This document shows positions 62,947-64,000 of a stretch of 64,000 nucleotides of DNA, one piece after another. Positions within the stretch are counted from its first letter, which is position 1, and every line of letters starts with the position of its first letter. Both the position numbers and the translations under genes were made by a program. The notes under the pieces were generated by a model, which was not told the origin of the DNA, ran no database searches, and worked only from the letters and a program-made list of their open reading frames with translations. The stretch is from FEN-1297 sp963710735 (GTDB taxonomy: Bacteria; Bacteroidota; Ignavibacteria; Ignavibacteriales; Ignavibacteriaceae). Location of the stretch: assembly GCA_963710735.1 (NCBI GenBank), contig CAVQBN010000001.1, positions 1-64,000 of the forward strand. Reading direction: 5' to 3'.

Positions 62947-63776
62947 TGAGTCGAATCTTCAGTAGTATTTGGGAAAATTTTAAAGAATATATTGTACTCG
63001 TTGCACTGTTAATTATAAGTCTTATTGCTCTATCATTAAATCAAAAACCAGCCGTAAAAAAAGTAAAATCTCTAGCCTTCGGAAGCTTTGCAGCTTTCAC
63101 TTCTGTTATATCCGACGTAATTAATGTTGCAAATGTAAAAAGTGAGAATATTAAACTTAGGAAATTGAATGCTGAGTTAATGCTTAAAGTCAGTGAATTA
63201 AGGCAGTATGGTATTGAAAATTCCGAGCTTAAAAGTTTATTAGGGTTAAAAGATACTACCAAGTATCCACTTATTCCTGCTTCTGTAATTTCAAAGTCTA
63301 TCTCTAAATATCAAAACACAATCACTCTAAATATAGGTTCTAAAAACGGTGTAGAGGCAGGGATGCCTGTAATTAATGATTTTGGTATGGTCGGGATTGT
63401 CGCCACAACTTCAAATGATTTTTCAATAGTTAAAACTCTTGAGAATGTGGAGTTAAAACTTACAGTAAAAGATGAAAGAAGCAGGATTGATGGAATAATG
63501 AAATGGAATGGCTCCAATCTTATTATAGTTGATGTGCCAAAAACTTATGATGTAGAACCGGGGGATAGAATCATAACATCTGATTTAAGTACTATTGTTG
63601 CAGTACCTTTACCAGTTGGTGTAGTTGTTGGTTTAAGTAAAATAGAAACGGGAATATTCAATGAAGTCAAAGTAAAACCGTTCGTCGATTTTATTCGTAC
63701 CGAACATGTCTTTGTTTTAAGAATAATCGAAAATAAAGAAATCCAGGGTTTGGAACTAAACTTTTATAATCATTAG
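62946..63776 (+). CDS. mreC: Rod shape-determining protein MreC
   Basis: MreC (276 residues) has one N-terminal membrane segment (about 15-30) followed by a coiled coil (about 57-95, VKSENIKLRKLNAELMLKVS). A periplasmic beta domain then carries ISKYQNTITLNIGSKNGVEAGMPVINDFGMVG and GDRIITSDLSTIVAVPLPVGVV, the family hallmarks. It binds the elongation complex in the periplasm. It overlaps mreB by one base and is followed by mreD. Confidence 0.93.
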   Translation: MSRIFSSIWENFKEYIVLVALLIISLIALSLNQKPAVKKVKSLAFGSFAAFTSVISDVINVANVKSENIKLRKLNAELMLKVSELRQYGIENSELKSLLGLKDTTKYPLIPASVISKSISKYQNTITLNIGSKNGVEAGMPVINDFGMVGIVATTSNDFSIVKTLENVELKLTVKDERSRIDGIMKWNGSNLIIVDVPKTYDVEPGDRIITSDLSTIVAVPLPVGVVVGLSKIETGIFNEVKVKPFVDFIRTEHVFVLRIIENKEIQGLELNFYNH

Positions 63777-63779
63777 TAA

Positions 63780-64000
63780 ATGCGATTACAATATATATTA
63801 TCAATTATTTTATTTTTTCCGTTGCTGGTTATCCAGACAACAATAGTACCATTAATCTCAATCAATGGTATTACACCTGATTTAATAATGATCCTTCTGG
63901 TTTTCTATGCCATGAAGTGCGGGCAAATGTATGGTACTGTATTAGGATTCTTTTATGGTTTTCTATTTGATTTAATAACCGGTACTTTGTTTGGCAGTAC
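63780..64000 (+). CDS. mreD: Rod shape-determining protein MreD (partial)
   Basis: The frame opens at ATG 63780 and runs off the window end. The 73 residues seen are hydrophobic and read MRLQYILSIILFFPLLV..., then ISINGITPDLIMILLVFYA and GTVLGFFYGFLFDLITG, which fit MreD, an integral membrane partner of MreC. It starts 3 bases after the mreC stop, in the standard mreBCD order. Confidence 0.85.
   Translation, partial: MRLQYILSIILFFPLLVIQTTIVPLISINGITPDLIMILLVFYAMKCGQMYGTVLGFFYGFLFDLITGTLFGS

Noticed and set aside
1..64000. tRNA, rRNA, CRISPR array or prophage genes
   Set aside because: I scanned the intergenic gaps for cloverleaf-like segments, regularly spaced repeats and phage genes and saw none. 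A dedicated tRNA or CRISPR search could still find something I missed.

Overview
The window is AT-rich, densely coded bacterial chromosome. The most likely source is a member of the Ignavibacteria (Bacteroidota/Chlorobi side). The reasons are two C-terminal tails of the type IX secretion (T9SS) kind (about 1-137 and the end of the gene at 2809-5387), a bacillithiol deacetylase (BshB1), YtcJ-like and DUF3160 secreted proteins, a GlnK/beta-barrel porin/AmtB cluster, and a split complex I operon. No rRNA, tRNA, CRISPR array, prophage or transposase gene was seen. Taxonomy is inferred from gene content only.

Layout. 1-2.5 kb: the damaged tail of a T9SS cargo gene, a frameshifted sugar-nucleotide epimerase and a TPR protein. 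2.8-5.4 kb: a frameshifted DUF3160 T9SS cargo gene. 5.4-6.7 kb: a gene-free repeat island holding a 346-bp palindromic MITE-like element. 6.7-21.9 kb: mixed metabolic and housekeeping genes (FAH hydrolase/amidohydrolase, bshB1, FKBP isomerase, fructosamine kinase/LMW phosphatase, GHL10 hydrolase, 7Fe ferredoxin, YjbQ, an orphan anti-sigma factor, M28 peptidase, MBL hydrolase, Fur, FeoB, FeoA). 22-25 kb: PAS/GAF histidine kinase and a DJ-1/PfpI protein. 25.3-29.8 kb: a tightly coupled four-gene operon (C39-like peptidase, RLAN-type RimK ATP-grasp ligase, GCS2-type ligase, N-formylglutamate amidohydrolase), the best candidate for a little-described biosynthetic system. 29.8-33.6 kb: a run of small or damaged genes (NTF2-like remnant, Met-rich cytochrome c, HMA-like protein without CXXC, interrupted outer-membrane protein, TetR, VanY). 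34-37.5 kb: GlnK, porin and AmtB for ammonium uptake. 37.8-46.8 kb: asnS, then nuoJKLM, an NhaD-type antiporter, a small unknown gene and nuoN. 46.8-53 kb: Nnr, VanZ, TonB, YdcF, NusB and an Atg22-like MFS protein. 53-64 kb: SEL1-repeat protein, citrate synthase, CTP synthase, TPR protein, purN, purH, mreB, mreC and the start of mreD.

A recurring theme is interrupted reading frames. Five genes are split by what look like single-base shifts (epimerase, DUF3160, RskA-like anti-sigma factor, porin and nuoM), the T9SS tail at the left edge is also shifted, and two or three small genes carry in-frame stops. Because nuoM is expected to be needed for complex I, sequencing or assembly errors are a serious alternative to true decay for at least some of these.
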